Shown: positions 20,167-29,197, counted from the first letter of the stretch. The stretch: 55,281 nt of DNA from Methylobacterium sp. J-026 (GCF_022829585.1 NZ_JAKSYC010000181.1:1-55281); one strand, 5' to 3'. Numbers and translations are program-made. The notes: generated by a model not told the origin, from the letters alone.

Positions 20167-20198
20167 CGGCGGGGTTCGGGGCGGAGCCCCGAGACGCC
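20167..20198. terminator. Hairpin between ntrC and a convergent small gene
   Basis: TCGGGGC-GGA-GCCCCGA (20176-20192) is a strong 7-bp hairpin, inside an outer GGCG/CGCC pairing. It lies between the converging ends of ntrC and the gene at 20202-20471 and could serve both directions. There is no T-tract. Confidence 0.45.
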
Positions 20199-20201
20199 CG
20201 G

Positions 20202-20471
20202 TCAGCGCCGCGGCAGGATCGGATCGCCGCGCATCAGCGCGTGGAGCCGCTCCGTGTCGAACCCGTTCGGGATGCTCGGCATGGCCGGCTTCGGCGCGGG
20301 CGCGGCCTTGGCCGGCGCCGGCAGCGAACCGGTGGCGGACGGCTCGACCTGGGCCGCGCGCACCACCGGACTGGGCGCCAGATGGGCGAGCCGGTCGGCG
20401 CTGACGAACACGACGATCGCCGTCGAGGCCAGGATCAGGACGCCGCCGAAGAGGGAACGCAGGACAGGCAC
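20202..20471 (-). CDS. Small single-pass membrane protein, unknown
   Basis: The product is 89 residues. One hydrophobic segment (about 8-26, FGGVLILASTAIVVFVSA) would act as a signal anchor, followed by an Ala/Pro-rich stretch and a charged tail (FDTERLHALMRGDPILPRR). No family was recognised. It converges on ntrC with a hairpin between, and the short divergent gene at 20560 begins 88 bases beyond its start. Codon usage looks like that of its neighbours, so I consider it real. Confidence 0.6.
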   Translation of the reverse strand: MPVLRSLFGGVLILASTAIVVFVSADRLAHLAPSPVVRAAQVEPSATGSLPAPAKAAPAPKPAMPSIPNGFDTERLHALMRGDPILPRR

Positions 20472-20559
20472 GCGATGACCCGGGACGCGACTTGAGACGG
20501 CAACAGAATAGGCGCGGGGCCGTTAACGAAGCCCCACCCCAAATCTTCGGGAGGCGATA

Positions 20560-20733
20560 TTGACCAACGTCCAGGCCACCGCGAGCGACAGCCCGTTCAT
20601 CCAGGGTCGCAACGCGCGCCTCTACGGCAAGCCCGTGAGCGAATGTCCCTATCCGGAGGGCTCCGAGGACTATGCCGGCTGGATGCAAGCTTACGAGGAG
20701 GCCGCAGCCTCCGATCCGCCCGAGACGGCCTAA
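20560..20733 (+). CDS. Short Rmf-like protein (ribosome modulation factor family)
   Basis: The 57-residue product starts at a TTG with a good ribosome site (GGGAGG, about six bases upstream). The region GRNARLYGKPVSECPYP followed by a Trp and AYEEAA parallels E. coli RMF, which has GRSKEMCPYQ, a Trp, then GWREAM. RMF binds 30S ribosomes and drives hibernating 100S dimers in stationary phase; whether this relative does so is inference. It stands alone between a divergent membrane-protein gene and the C-S lyase gene. It is short and TTG-started, so automated annotation could easily miss it. Confidence 0.65.
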   Translation: MTNVQATASDSPFIQGRNARLYGKPVSECPYPEGSEDYAGWMQAYEEAAASDPPETA

Positions 20734-20841
20734 GGCGGAAACCCCGGCGCGCCCGGACGTTCGCGTGGTCCGCCCAGGCTTGACCTCGCCCGGCGCCGGG
20801 CGCTTCGTGCGGCGCCTTCCCGACGCGAGCCCCGGTCCCCG

Positions 20842-22032
20842 ATGTCCCTGAAGCCCTCGCCCGAGTCCAAGCAGAGTTTCGCCCCCGCGACGCGCCTCGT
20901 CCATGCGGGCCGGGATCCGGGCGAGCAGCACGGTTTCGTCAACACGCCGATCTACCGCGGCTCCACGGTCCTCTACCCGACCTACGACGCGATCAAGCAC
21001 CGGCGCGGGCGCTACAATTACGGCACCTCGGCGACGCCCACGATGGACGCCCTGACCGGCGCCTGGACGGAACTCGCCGGCGCGGCCGGCACCGTCGTGA
21101 CGCCCTCCGGCCTCGCGGCCCTCACCGTCGCGCTGATGGCCGCCGTCTCGGCGGGGGACCACCTCCTCGTCACCGATTCCGCCTACCGGCCGACCCGGCA
21201 GTTCTGCGACGGCGTGCTGGCCCGCTTCGGCGTCGCGGTCACCTACTATGACCCCACCGTGGGAGCCGGCATCGCCGACCTGATGCGCCCGAACACGAAG
21301 GCCGTGCTGGTCGAGGCGCCCGGCTCGCAGAGCTTCGAGATGCAGGACGTCCCGGCCATCGCCGCGGTGGCGCATGCCGGCGGCGCCTGCGTGATCATGG
21401 ACAACACCTGGGCGACGCCGCTGCTGTTCCCGCCGCACGAACGGGGCGTCGACATCGCCGTGGAGGCCGGGACCAAGTACCTGAGCGGCGGCTCCGACCT
21501 GCTGATCGGGCTGACCTCGGCCAACGCCCAGTACTTCCCGGCCGTGCGCCGCACCTTCGACCATTTCGCCATGTGTGCCGGCGCGGAGGACATCTTCCTG
21601 GCGTTGCGCGGCATGCGGACCATGGCGCTGCGACTGCGCGAGCACGGCCGCGCCGGGCTGGAGATGGCCCGCTGGCTCCAGGCGCGGCCCGAGGTGCTGC
21701 GGGTGCTCCATCCCGGCCTGCCGGAGGATCCCGGCCACGCCATCTGGACGCGCGACTTCTCCGGCGCCTCCGGGCTGTTCGGGGTGATCCTGAAGCCCGT
21801 CCCCGAGGCGGCTCTGGCCGCGATGCTGGACGGGCTGGAGCTGTTCGGGATGGGCTTCTCCTGGGGGGGCTTCGAGAGCCTCGTGATCCCGTTCGACTGC
21901 GCCGGCTACCGGACCGCCACGCAATGGGCGCCCGGCGGACCGGCCCTGCGCTTCCACATCGGGCTCGAGGACGTGGCCGACCTCAAGGCCGATCTCGATG
22001 CCGGCTTCGCGCGCCTGCGGGCGGCCGCGTGA
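20842..22032 (+). CDS. metC: Cystathionine beta-lyase (PLP C-S lyase)
   Basis: Cys/Met-metabolism PLP enzyme of 396 residues that would cleave cystathionine to homocysteine, pyruvate and ammonia. Signatures include YRGSTVLYPTYDA, NYGTSATPTMDALTGAWTEL, VTPSGLAALTVAL and VIMDNTWATPLLF, with the PLP-binding Lys in VEAGTKYLSGGSDLLIG. The TWATP segment and GFSWGGFESL favour beta-lyase over gamma-synthase. The stop overlaps the GTG of the following MmgE/PrpD-type gene, so the two are translationally coupled, a pairing whose metabolic logic is unclear. Cysteine desulfhydrase activity is a possible alternative. Confidence 0.93.
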   Translation: MSLKPSPESKQSFAPATRLVHAGRDPGEQHGFVNTPIYRGSTVLYPTYDAIKHRRGRYNYGTSATPTMDALTGAWTELAGAAGTVVTPSGLAALTVALMAAVSAGDHLLVTDSAYRPTRQFCDGVLARFGVAVTYYDPTVGAGIADLMRPNTKAVLVEAPGSQSFEMQDVPAIAAVAHAGGACVIMDNTWATPLLFPPHERGVDIAVEAGTKYLSGGSDLLIGLTSANAQYFPAVRRTFDHFAMCAGAEDIFLALRGMRTMALRLREHGRAGLEMARWLQARPEVLRVLHPGLPEDPGHAIWTRDFSGASGLFGVILKPVPEAALAAMLDGLELFGMGFSWGGFESLVIPFDCAGYRTATQWAPGGPALRFHIGLEDVADLKADLDAGFARLRAAA

Positions 22033-23462
22033 GCGCGCCGACCCGGCGCCGTCTGATCCAGGGCGTTGGGGCGCTCACCCTCGCGGGCGGCCTTCCCGTG
22101 ACCGCCGCGGAGACGGATGTGACCGGGCGGCTCGCCCGCTACATGGCGGCCGCCCGGGGGCAAGACCTGCCGCCCGAGGTGCTGACCGCCTGCAAGCACC
22201 GGATCCTCGACACCCTGGCCGCCATGGTCTCGGGTGCCCGGATGCGGCCGGGCGAGATGGCGCTGACTTACGTCCGAACCCTCGGCGGCGCCGAGCAGGC
22301 GGGGGTCGTGGCCTCCAGCTTCCGGACCACCACGGTGAACGCGGCGCTGGCCAACGCCATGTGCGCCCATGCCGACGAGACCGACGATTTCGAGCCGGTG
22401 ACCAAGGCCCATCCCGGCTGCGCCACCGTACCGGCGGCCCTGGCGCTCGCCGAGCAGCACGGGAATTCCGGCGCCGAGTTCGTCCGGGCCGTGGCGCTCG
22501 GCTACGATCTCTGCTGCCGCCTGCTGCTGGCGCTCGGACCCGACCTCGTGCGCGGCACCCATCGCAGCGCCGAGGGCACCAGTTCCACCTTCGGGGCGCT
22601 GGGCGCCGCCGCCGCCCTGGCCCGCCTCGACGAGCGCGGCATGCGCTTCGCGCTCTCCTACGGGGCCCAGCAGGTCTCCGGCCTGTGGAGCTGGGTGCGC
22701 GACCACGACCATGTCGAGAAGGCCTTCGACTTCGCCGGCATGGGCGCGCGCAACGGCGTCACGGCGGTGGGCATGGTCGAGGCCGGGCTGACCGGCGTCG
22801 CCGATGTGCTCGACGGCCGCCACAACCTGCTGAACGCCCTCTCCACCGCGCCGAGGCCGGAGCTGATGCTGGAGGGGCTGGGCAGCCGGTTCTTCGTCAC
22901 CGAGACGGCGATCAAGACCTATTCGGTCGGCTACCCGATCCAGTCGCCCCTGGACGCGACCCTGACGCTGCGCCGGCAATACGGCCTGACGCCCGAGGCC
23001 GTGCGGCACATCCTGGTGCGGCTGCCTACCGACGCGGTCGGCATCGTCGGGTCGAGCGCCATGCCCGATGTCAGCTGCCAGCACCTCGTCGCCCTGGCGC
23101 TGGTCAAGGGCGCGGTCTCCTTCGCCGACAGCCACGATGCCGGCCTGATGCACGATCCCGTGATCGCGGCCGAGCAGGCCAAGGTCGAGCTGGCGGGCGA
23201 TCCGGCCCTGATGGACCCCGCCGCCCCGCGGGGCGCCGTGGTGACGATGACCCTGACGGACGGCCGGATCGTCGAGCACCACACCCGGCATCCCCCCGGC
23301 ACCAAGGAGAATCCGCTGAGCACGGAGGCGGTGAACGCCAAGGCGCGGGACCTGATGGCGCCGGTGCTCGGCCCGGACGCGACCGAGCGCCTGATCGCGC
23401 AGGTCAACGCCCTCGAGACGGTCGCCGACATGCGCGCATTGCGGCCCCTCCTGACCGCCTGA
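22029..23462 (+). CDS. MmgE/PrpD-family protein with N-terminal export-like signal
   Basis: MmgE/PrpD fold enzyme of 477 residues; characterised members include 2-methylcitrate dehydratase and cis-aconitate decarboxylase. It starts at a GTG overlapping the metC stop. The first 27 residues look like a Tat or Sec signal (RRRLIQGVGALTLAGGLPVT, paired Arg), which is unusual for this normally cytosolic family. The body shows HRILDTLAAMVSGARMRPGE, ANAMCAHADETDDFEP (about 112-127) and KTYSVGYPIQSPLDATL. No 2-methylcitrate cycle genes are nearby, so the propionate role is doubtful. A second exported-looking family member lies at 47048. Confidence 0.85.
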   Translation: MSAPTRRRLIQGVGALTLAGGLPVTAAETDVTGRLARYMAAARGQDLPPEVLTACKHRILDTLAAMVSGARMRPGEMALTYVRTLGGAEQAGVVASSFRTTTVNAALANAMCAHADETDDFEPVTKAHPGCATVPAALALAEQHGNSGAEFVRAVALGYDLCCRLLLALGPDLVRGTHRSAEGTSSTFGALGAAAALARLDERGMRFALSYGAQQVSGLWSWVRDHDHVEKAFDFAGMGARNGVTAVGMVEAGLTGVADVLDGRHNLLNALSTAPRPELMLEGLGSRFFVTETAIKTYSVGYPIQSPLDATLTLRRQYGLTPEAVRHILVRLPTDAVGIVGSSAMPDVSCQHLVALALVKGAVSFADSHDAGLMHDPVIAAEQAKVELAGDPALMDPAAPRGAVVTMTLTDGRIVEHHTRHPPGTKENPLSTEAVNAKARDLMAPVLGPDATERLIAQVNALETVADMRALRPLLTA

Positions 23463-23525
23463 GGCCGACAAACCGCCCGGCGGTGCATTTGACGCGCCCG
23501 CACGATCCTGATTGACCGGCCTGGC

Positions 23526-25475
23526 ATGACCACGAGCCTCTCCGCCGGCGGCCCCGCGCGCCTCGCCCCCGCCGACCGGATCGGGCGCGGGCTCGACGCC
23601 CTGAGCCTCACCCACGCCCGGGCCGTGGCGGCCCTGACCGCGCTGTGCCTGATCCTGTTCCTGCCGGGCCAGATCTCGCTGCAGCCGATGGACCGGGACG
23701 AGCCGCGCTTCGCCCAGGCCTCGAAGCAGATGCTGGAGACCGGCGATCTGGTGAATATCCGCTTCCAGGGCGAGGCGCGGAACAAGAAGCCGGTCGGGAT
23801 CTACTGGGCGCAGGCCGCCGCGGTGGCGGCAGGCGAAGCGCTCGGCGTGCCGGGCGCGCGCACGCAGATCGCCCTCTACCGCATCCCCTCGCTGATCGGC
23901 GCCGCCGCCTCGGTGCTGCTGGCCTACTGGGCGGCGCTCGCCGTCCTGCCCCGGCGGTCGGCGCTGCTGGCCGCCGCCCTCTTCGGCGCCAGCCTGATGC
24001 TCACGGCCGAGGCGCATCTCGCCAAGACCGACGCGCTGCTCGCCGCCTGCGCCACGGCGAGCCTCGGGGCGCTGGCCCGGGTCTGGCTGGCCGCGCATCC
24101 GCTCCGCCTGCGCACCGACGACCGGCTCACAACGCCGACGAACGAGGCCGACGGCCGGCGATACGCGCCTCTCTCTGCCCCCGCAGAGCGACGGGATTTG
24201 CACATCCCGCGCGGGGACGCGGTCGCAGAACGGGGCGCAAGTCCCCTCTCCCGTGCGGGAGAGGGGGCCGGTCGCGCGTGGCAGACGCCGAAGCGCGAAC
24301 ATCGGAGCCCCACAGAGGGGGGAGGGAGGGCGCATGCGCCCGGGCGCGCCGTCTTCGCCGCCTTCTGGCTCGGGATGGCCGTCGGCATCCTCGTGAAGGG
24401 CCCGATGGTCCCGCTCTTCGTCGCCCTCCCGGCGCTCGGATTGTCGGCCGTGGCGCGCTCCGGGCGCTGGCTGCTGCCGCTGCGGCCGCTGGCGGGCCTC
24501 GGCCTGACACTGGTGATCGTGGCCCCCTGGTTCGCCGCCATCGCCTGGAAGAGCGGCGGCGCCTTCTACGCCGAGGCGGTCGGGCACGACATGCTCGGCA
24601 AGCTCGGCGGCGCGGCCGAGCGGCATTGGGGACCGCCCGGCGCCTACGCGCTCGCTGTCTTCGCCACCTTCTGGCCGGGGGCGGCCTTCGCCGCCATGAG
24701 CCTCCCCTTCGCGTGGCGGGCGCGGCGCGAACCCGCGGTGGCGTTCCTGATCGCCACGGTGCTGCCGGCCTGGCTGATCTTCGAGGCGGTGCCGACCAAG
24801 CTGCCCCATTACGTCCTGCCGCTGATGCCGTGGCTGGCGATCCTGACCCTGCTGGCGCTGTCGCGGCGGGCGCTGGACCCGCGGCTGCGCGGCGCGCGCC
24901 TGACCGCTTTGCTGGTGCCGGCGATCCCGGTCGGATTGACCCTCGGCCTGTGCGTGGTCGGGTGGCGCCTCGACGGCCACACGATCCCCTGGCCGGCGCT
25001 GCCGCTGCTCGCCGCCGCCTGCGCGGTGGCGGCGCTGGCGTGGCTCGCCTTCGCGCAGGGCTCCGCCGAGCGCGCCCTGGTGCTCGGTGTGCTGGCCTCC
25101 GCCCTGCTCGGGCCCGCGGTGCTGGGCGTGGCGCAGCTGTCGCTGCCCGCCCTCAAGGTCTCCCCGCGTCTCGCCGCCCTGCGGGACCGGATGCCCTGCG
25201 CGGACCCGCGCGTGGCGAGCCTCGGCTACCGGGAGCCGAGCCTGGTGTTCCTGATCGGCACCGGGCTCGTCCTGCCGCCGGACGGAACCGCCGCCCGGGA
25301 CTTCCTGGAGGGTGGCGGCTGCCGGCTGCTGTTCGTCGAGGCCCGGGACCGGGACGAGTTCAACGCGGCCTGGCCGGTGGGGCGCGGGGCACCGGCGCCG
25401 CGGGCCGAGGTCGAGGGCTTCAACCTCAACACCGGCCGGCGGGTCTTCGTGACGGCCTACGCGGTGACCCCGTGA
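23526..25475 (+). CDS. ArnT-like (GT83) lipid-linked sugar transferase with in-frame repeat insertion
   Basis: Polytopic inner-membrane glycosyltransferase of 649 residues, expected to move a sugar or aminosugar from a polyprenyl carrier to lipid A or another envelope glycan. The catalytic loop after TM1 contains PMDRDEPRFAQASKQMLETG (about 54-73), followed by NKKPVGIYWAQ, both typical of ArnT. At least ten hydrophobic helices follow. Residues about 199-273 are unlike the rest: charged, low in hydrophobics and encoded by a REP-like element (24121-24345), yet the frame stays open. The insertion falls in a loop between helices, so function may survive. The GT2 gene overlaps its stop. Confidence 0.88.
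   Translation: MTTSLSAGGPARLAPADRIGRGLDALSLTHARAVAALTALCLILFLPGQISLQPMDRDEPRFAQASKQMLETGDLVNIRFQGEARNKKPVGIYWAQAAAVAAGEALGVPGARTQIALYRIPSLIGAAASVLLAYWAALAVLPRRSALLAAALFGASLMLTAEAHLAKTDALLAACATASLGALARVWLAAHPLRLRTDDRLTTPTNEADGRRYAPLSAPAERRDLHIPRGDAVAERGASPLSRAGEGAGRAWQTPKREHRSPTEGGGRAHAPGRAVFAAFWLGMAVGILVKGPMVPLFVALPALGLSAVARSGRWLLPLRPLAGLGLTLVIVAPWFAAIAWKSGGAFYAEAVGHDMLGKLGGAAERHWGPPGAYALAVFATFWPGAAFAAMSLPFAWRARREPAVAFLIATVLPAWLIFEAVPTKLPHYVLPLMPWLAILTLLALSRRALDPRLRGARLTALLVPAIPVGLTLGLCVVGWRLDGHTIPWPALPLLAAACAVAALAWLAFAQGSAERALVLGVLASALLGPAVLGVAQLSLPALKVSPRLAALRDRMPCADPRVASLGYREPSLVFLIGTGLVLPPDGTAARDFLEGGGCRLLFVEARDRDEFNAAWPVGRGAPAPRAEVEGFNLNTGRRVFVTAYAVTP
24121..24345. repeat. REP-like element inside the ArnT-like coding sequence
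   Basis: The core hairpin CCCCTCTCC / GGAGAGGGG with loop CGTGCG (24243-24266) matches the hairpin at 8410-8437. The flanks (CTCTCTGCCCCCGCAGAG near 24162 and CCCCACAGAGGGGGGAGGGA near 24310) match units seen at 54719-54752. It is read through in frame for about 75 codons. Exact borders are estimated from where hydrophobic protein sequence stops and resumes. Confidence 0.7.
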
Positions 25476-26257
25476 ACGATACCCCGCAGCTCGGCGACGG
25501 CCCGCGGCTCAGCGTCGTCGTGCCGGTGCGGAACGAGGCCGGCAACATCGCGCCCCTCGTGGCGGAGATCGCGGCCGCCTGCGCGGGTCTCGCCTTCGAG
25601 TTGATCTATGTCGATGACGGCTCCACCGACGGCACCCCGGCGGCCCTCGCGGCGGCGCGGGCGGGGCGGCCCTGGTTGCGGGTCCTGCGCCACGCCCGGA
25701 GCGGCGGCCAGTCCGCCGCCGTGCGCAGCGGCGTCCTGGCGGCGAGGGGCGACACCGTCGCGACCCTCGACGGCGACGGCCAGAACGACCCCGCCTTCAT
25801 CCCGATCCTGCTCGCCGCCCTGGACGCGGCCGGCCCCGGGACCGGGCTCGCCCAGGGCCAGCGGCGCGGGCGCCGGGACGGGCGCTTCAAGATGCTCCAG
25901 TCGCGCATCGCCAACGGCGTGCGCGGGCGGATCCTGAAGGATTCCACCCGCGACACCGGCTGCGGTCTCAAGGTGTTCCGCCGGGCCGTCTACCTCCGGC
26001 TGCCCTATTTCGACGCCCTCCACCGGTTCATGCCGGCCCTGGTGGCGCGAGAGGGGTTTTCGGTGGTCCACCGGGACGTGGTCGACCGGCCCCGCCTGAC
26101 GGGGGTCTCCAATTACGGGCTGTTCGACCGTCTCTGGGTCGGGCTCCTCGATCTCGCGGGCGTCTGGTGGCTGATCCGGCGCAAGCGCGCGGATCCGCGG
26201 CCGGCGGAGATCGCGATCCCGGCCCCCGCGCCGGCAGACCAGGATGTCGGATGCTGA
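25472..26257 (+). CDS. Family 2 glycosyltransferase, DPM1/ArnC-like
   Basis: GT-A fold transferase of 261 residues, likely to make a polyprenyl-phosphate sugar for the ArnT-like enzyme upstream. It shows SVVVPVRNEAGNIAPLV, YVDDGSTDGTPAAL (about 47-60), TLDGDGQNDPAFIP (metal-binding DGD, about 97-110) and RDTGCGLKVFRRAVY. It has no C-terminal transmembrane pair, only a moderately hydrophobic stretch (LWVGLLDLAGVWWLI), as in single-domain DPM1. The GTG start overlaps the upstream stop and its own end overlaps the next gene by 7 bases, indicating tight coupling. The sugar specificity is unknown. Confidence 0.93.
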   Translation: MNDTPQLGDGPRLSVVVPVRNEAGNIAPLVAEIAAACAGLAFELIYVDDGSTDGTPAALAAARAGRPWLRVLRHARSGGQSAAVRSGVLAARGDTVATLDGDGQNDPAFIPILLAALDAAGPGTGLAQGQRRGRRDGRFKMLQSRIANGVRGRILKDSTRDTGCGLKVFRRAVYLRLPYFDALHRFMPALVAREGFSVVHRDVVDRPRLTGVSNYGLFDRLWVGLLDLAGVWWLIRRKRADPRPAEIAIPAPAPADQDVGC

Positions 26258-26583
26258 TCCAGCTCGCCCACGACCTGCCGGACTACTTCTACGACGTGTT
26301 CGTCACCCGAATGGATTTCTGGTTGGTCTTCGGCATCGTCGCCCAGCTGGTGTTCGGCTCGCGCTTCATCCTGCAATGGATCGCCAGCGAGCGGGCGGGG
26401 CGGAGCGTGATGCCGCTGTCGTTCTGGTTCCTGTCGATCCTCGGCGGCCTGATGACCCTGGTCTACGGCTTCGTGCGGCGCGAGCCGGTGATCATCATCG
26501 GCCAGGGTCTGTCCACCGGCATCTATCTGCGCAACCTCGCGCTGATCTTTCGCGAGCACCGGCGGAAGCGGGGGGCCGCGTGA
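26251..26583 (+). CDS. LAB_N-domain small membrane protein (lipid A biosynthesis N-terminal-like)
   Basis: The 110-residue protein has three hydrophobic helices. The LAB_N pattern FGIVAQLVFGSRFILQWIAS (about 26-45) is followed by SVMPLSFWFLSILGGLMTLV and a third helix with GQGLSTGIYLRNL. The domain often accompanies DPM1-like transferases and is thought to help lipid-linked sugar handling, possibly as a flippase-like subunit; this is inference. The ATG overlaps the GT2 gene by 7 bases, and the next gene overlaps its stop by 4, so ArnT-like, GT2, LAB_N and the PPOX-like gene form one coupled block. Confidence 0.9.
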   Translation: MLIQLAHDLPDYFYDVFVTRMDFWLVFGIVAQLVFGSRFILQWIASERAGRSVMPLSFWFLSILGGLMTLVYGFVRREPVIIIGQGLSTGIYLRNLALIFREHRRKRGAA

Positions 26584-27182
26584 CCCGCACGCCGCTGCCC
26601 GCCTTCTACGACGACCTCGACGCCGCCTTCGCCGAGGCGTGGCGGCTCCTGGCCGAGGGCGCCGCGCAGGGCCGCGGCGGATTCCACCTCCCGGCCCTGG
26701 CGACGATCGGCCCGGACGGCGCGCCGCGGCTGCGCACCGTGGTGCTGCGCGCCGCCGACCCGGAATCCGGCACCCTCCGGTTCCACTGCGACCGCCGCTC
26801 CGACAAGGCGGCCGAGCTCGGCGCGAAGCCGGCCTGCGCGCTCGCCGCCTATGACGCGGCCGCGAAGGTCCAGATCCGCGTCGAGGGCCGCGCCACGCTG
26901 CACACCGACGACGCCGTGGCCGAGGCGGCCTGGGACGGATCCCGGGCGATGAGCCGGGTCTGCTACGGGGCCGAGCCCGGCCCCGGGACCGCGCTCCCGG
27001 CGGGGGGCGCCTACGCGCTGCCGGACGAGACCTCCGCCGCCGCGACCGGCCGCCCGAACTTCGCCGCCGTGCTGGTCCGGGCCGAGCGGCTGGACTTCCT
27101 TTACCTCGACCGGCGCGGCCACCGCCGGGCGGCGTGGGACCGGCGCGAGGCCGGCTGGCACGGGGCGTGGCGCGCGCCCTGA
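26580..27182 (+). CDS. Pyridoxamine 5'-phosphate oxidase-related FMN-binding protein
   Basis: Split beta-barrel flavoprotein of 200 residues. It shows [20 protein letters not shown] (about 36-55), [14 protein letters not shown] (about 66-79) and a C-terminal strand [17 protein letters not shown]. The pattern fits the pyridoxamine-phosphate-oxidase-like family of the Alr4036 type rather than true PdxH, so a vitamin B6 role is uncertain. The GTG start overlaps the LAB_N gene stop by four bases, so it is translated with the glycan cluster, though its link to that pathway is unclear. Confidence 0.88.
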   Translation: MTRTPLPAFYDDLDAAFAEAWRLLAEGAAQGRGGFHLPALATIGPDGAPRLRTVVLRAADPESGTLRFHCDRRSDKAAELGAKPACALAAYDAAAKVQIRVEGRATLHTDDAVAEAAWDGSRAMSRVCYGAEPGPGTALPAGGAYALPDETSAAATGRPNFAAVLVRAERLDFLYLDRRGHRRAAWDRREAGWHGAWRAP

Positions 27183-27463
27183 GGCGCCCGATTCGCGAAG
27201 GCACCACGGACGATGGGGCCGGACGGCCGCCGGAGCCCGCCCGGGCCTGTGTCGCGTCCCGTATCCGCGCAGGATCCGCCAGCAGATTCGGAGCGCGGCA
27301 ACGTTCTGCGCTGAAGGTTGTATCGTCAAGCGCATTGCCATCTCAAGATAGTGCGCCTGTTCGCAGCGTCTCATTTTCGCCCCGAACCGTGCCAGGGCTC
27401 AGAATTGTTATCGACTTGGTTAGTTTGCCGGATCTAAGCTGCATCCGACCCGGAGCATCGGCC

Positions 27464-29155
27464 GTGCATCGTCTGTTGAAAAATTCAATCTCCCTGAAGA
27501 TTGCATTCGCCTTTGCTTTTATTGCTGCGAATTCCGTCGGGTATCTATGGTATATCTCGAAGCGTACGGTCGCAGTCGACGCGGCCTATAGCGCCTATCT
27601 GGAGAACGACGCCACGGCGGCCACCATGGCCGCGCGCCTCGGCCGCGTCGTCTATCAGATGAGCTACGTCGCCTTCCGCGCCCTCGGCGAGGCCGATCCG
27701 GACGAGTCGGACCGGATCGGCGCCGCCTTCGAGCCGCTGCCGGCCGAAGCCGCGAAGCTCGTGGATGGCGTGCGCCGGAACGCGCCGGCCTTCCACGAGC
27801 GGACCGACCGGATCGCGGCTCTGCTCGACAGCTACGTCACGCTCACGGGCGAGATGTGCGCGATGGTCAAGAAGGGCATGAGCGCCCAGGCGCTGACCCT
27901 CGCCCACAGGAAGGTGGATCCCCTCCAGAAGACGCTGTTTGCCGAACTCGATACCTTCGCCGACGACCTGGGCGCGGCGATCCAGACGGGGTCCGCGACG
28001 CTGGGTGCGGAGACGCAGACCACCCTGTTCTGGGTGATCGGCCTGTCGGCGGGCGGCATCGCGGCGAGCATCCTGGTCGGCCTGCTGGTGGTGAATTTCG
28101 GCGTCACGCGCCCCCTCGGCCGGCTGACGGCCGCCCTGAAGGCGATGGCGCAGGGGGACCTCGGCACCGAGGTTCCGGAGGCACGGCGCGGGGACGAGAT
28201 CGGCGCCATCGGCAAGGCCGTGGAGGGCATCAAGGCGCTGGTCACCGGCAACGCGGCCGAGCGGGCCGATAGCAAACGGCTGACGGACGAGGCGGCCGCC
28301 GCCGCGCGCAGCCGGACCCTGCTGGAGCTCGCCGGCGGCTTCGAGGACACGGTCGGCCGGATCATCGGCCTGGTCTCCGCCTCGGTGGCCACCTTGCAGG
28401 CCACCGCCCGGACCATGACCGAGACCGCCGCGCGGACCGCCGACCGGTCCACCACCGTGGCCGCCGCCGCCGAGCAGGCCGCCGCCAACGTCAACACGGT
28501 GGCGAGCGCGGCCGAGCAGCTCGGCTCCTCGGTCCTGGAGATCGGCCGGCAGGTCAGCGGCTCCGCGACGCTCGCGCAGAACGCTGTCTCGGAGGCCGCC
28601 CGGACCGCCGCCCTGGTGCAGGACCTCAGCGCCGCCGCCGCCAAGGTCGGCACCGTCGTGGAGCTGATCGCCGCCATCGCGAGCCAGACCAACCTCCTGG
28701 CGCTGAACGCCACCATCGAGGCGGCCCGGGCCGGGGAGGCCGGCCGCGGCTTCGCGGTCGTGGCGGGGGAGGTCAAGGTGCTCGCCGCCCAGGCGGCCCG
28801 GGCGACCGACGACATTTCCGAGCAGATCGGCCGCATCCAGGGGGCGACCGGCCAGGCGGTCTCGGTGATCGCCACGATCACGGCGCGGATCCGCGAGATC
28901 GACATGGTGGCCTCCTCGATCGCGGCCGCCGTGGAGGAGCAGGGCGCCGCCACCCAGGAGATCGTCCGCAACGTCGCGCAGGCCGCCACCGGCACCAGCG
29001 AGGTCACCGGCAACATGGCGGGGGTGGCCGAGGCGTCGGAGGCGACCGGCGCGGCCGCCGATCAGGTCCTGGCCGCCGCCGCCGCGCTGGCGTGCCAGTC
29101 GGAGGATCTCGGCGGCGAGGTGCGGCGCTTCCTCGCCACGCTCCGGGCCGCCTAA
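27464..29155 (+). CDS. Methyl-accepting chemotaxis protein
   Basis: Membrane chemoreceptor of 563 residues. TM1 is at about 9-30 ([20 protein letters not shown]), a four-helix-type periplasmic domain spans about 31-185, TM2 is about 190-212 ([20 protein letters not shown]), and a HAMP domain follows ([19 protein letters not shown]). The signalling tip is [20 protein letters not shown] with [16 protein letters not shown], the highly conserved hairpin of all MCPs. The GTG at 27464 has CGGAG upstream. About 280 AT-richer bases precede it, likely holding its promoter. It is isolated from other chemotaxis genes and probably feeds a system encoded elsewhere. Confidence 0.95.
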   Translation: MHRLLKNSISLKIAFAFAFIAANSVGYLWYISKRTVAVDAAYSAYLENDATAATMAARLGRVVYQMSYVAFRALGEADPDESDRIGAAFEPLPAEAAKLVDGVRRNAPAFHERTDRIAALLDSYVTLTGEMCAMVKKGMSAQALTLAHRKVDPLQKTLFAELDTFADDLGAAIQTGSATLGAETQTTLFWVIGLSAGGIAASILVGLLVVNFGVTRPLGRLTAALKAMAQGDLGTEVPEARRGDEIGAIGKAVEGIKALVTGNAAERADSKRLTDEAAAAARSRTLLELAGGFEDTVGRIIGLVSASVATLQATARTMTETAARTADRSTTVAAAAEQAAANVNTVASAAEQLGSSVLEIGRQVSGSATLAQNAVSEAARTAALVQDLSAAAAKVGTVVELIAAIASQTNLLALNATIEAARAGEAGRGFAVVAGEVKVLAAQAARATDDISEQIGRIQGATGQAVSVIATITARIREIDMVASSIAAAVEEQGAATQEIVRNVAQAATGTSEVTGNMAGVAEASEATGAAADQVLAAAAALACQSEDLGGEVRRFLATLRAA

Positions 29156-29197
29156 GCGCCGGTCGCCGGGATGGCAGCCCTGCGCCGCCCCACCTGA

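Noticed and set aside
21906..24980. A 1024-codon open frame on the minus strand
   Set aside because: It lies antisense to metC, the MmgE/PrpD gene and the ArnT-like gene, all of which have strong family motifs. No start signal or domain was seen.
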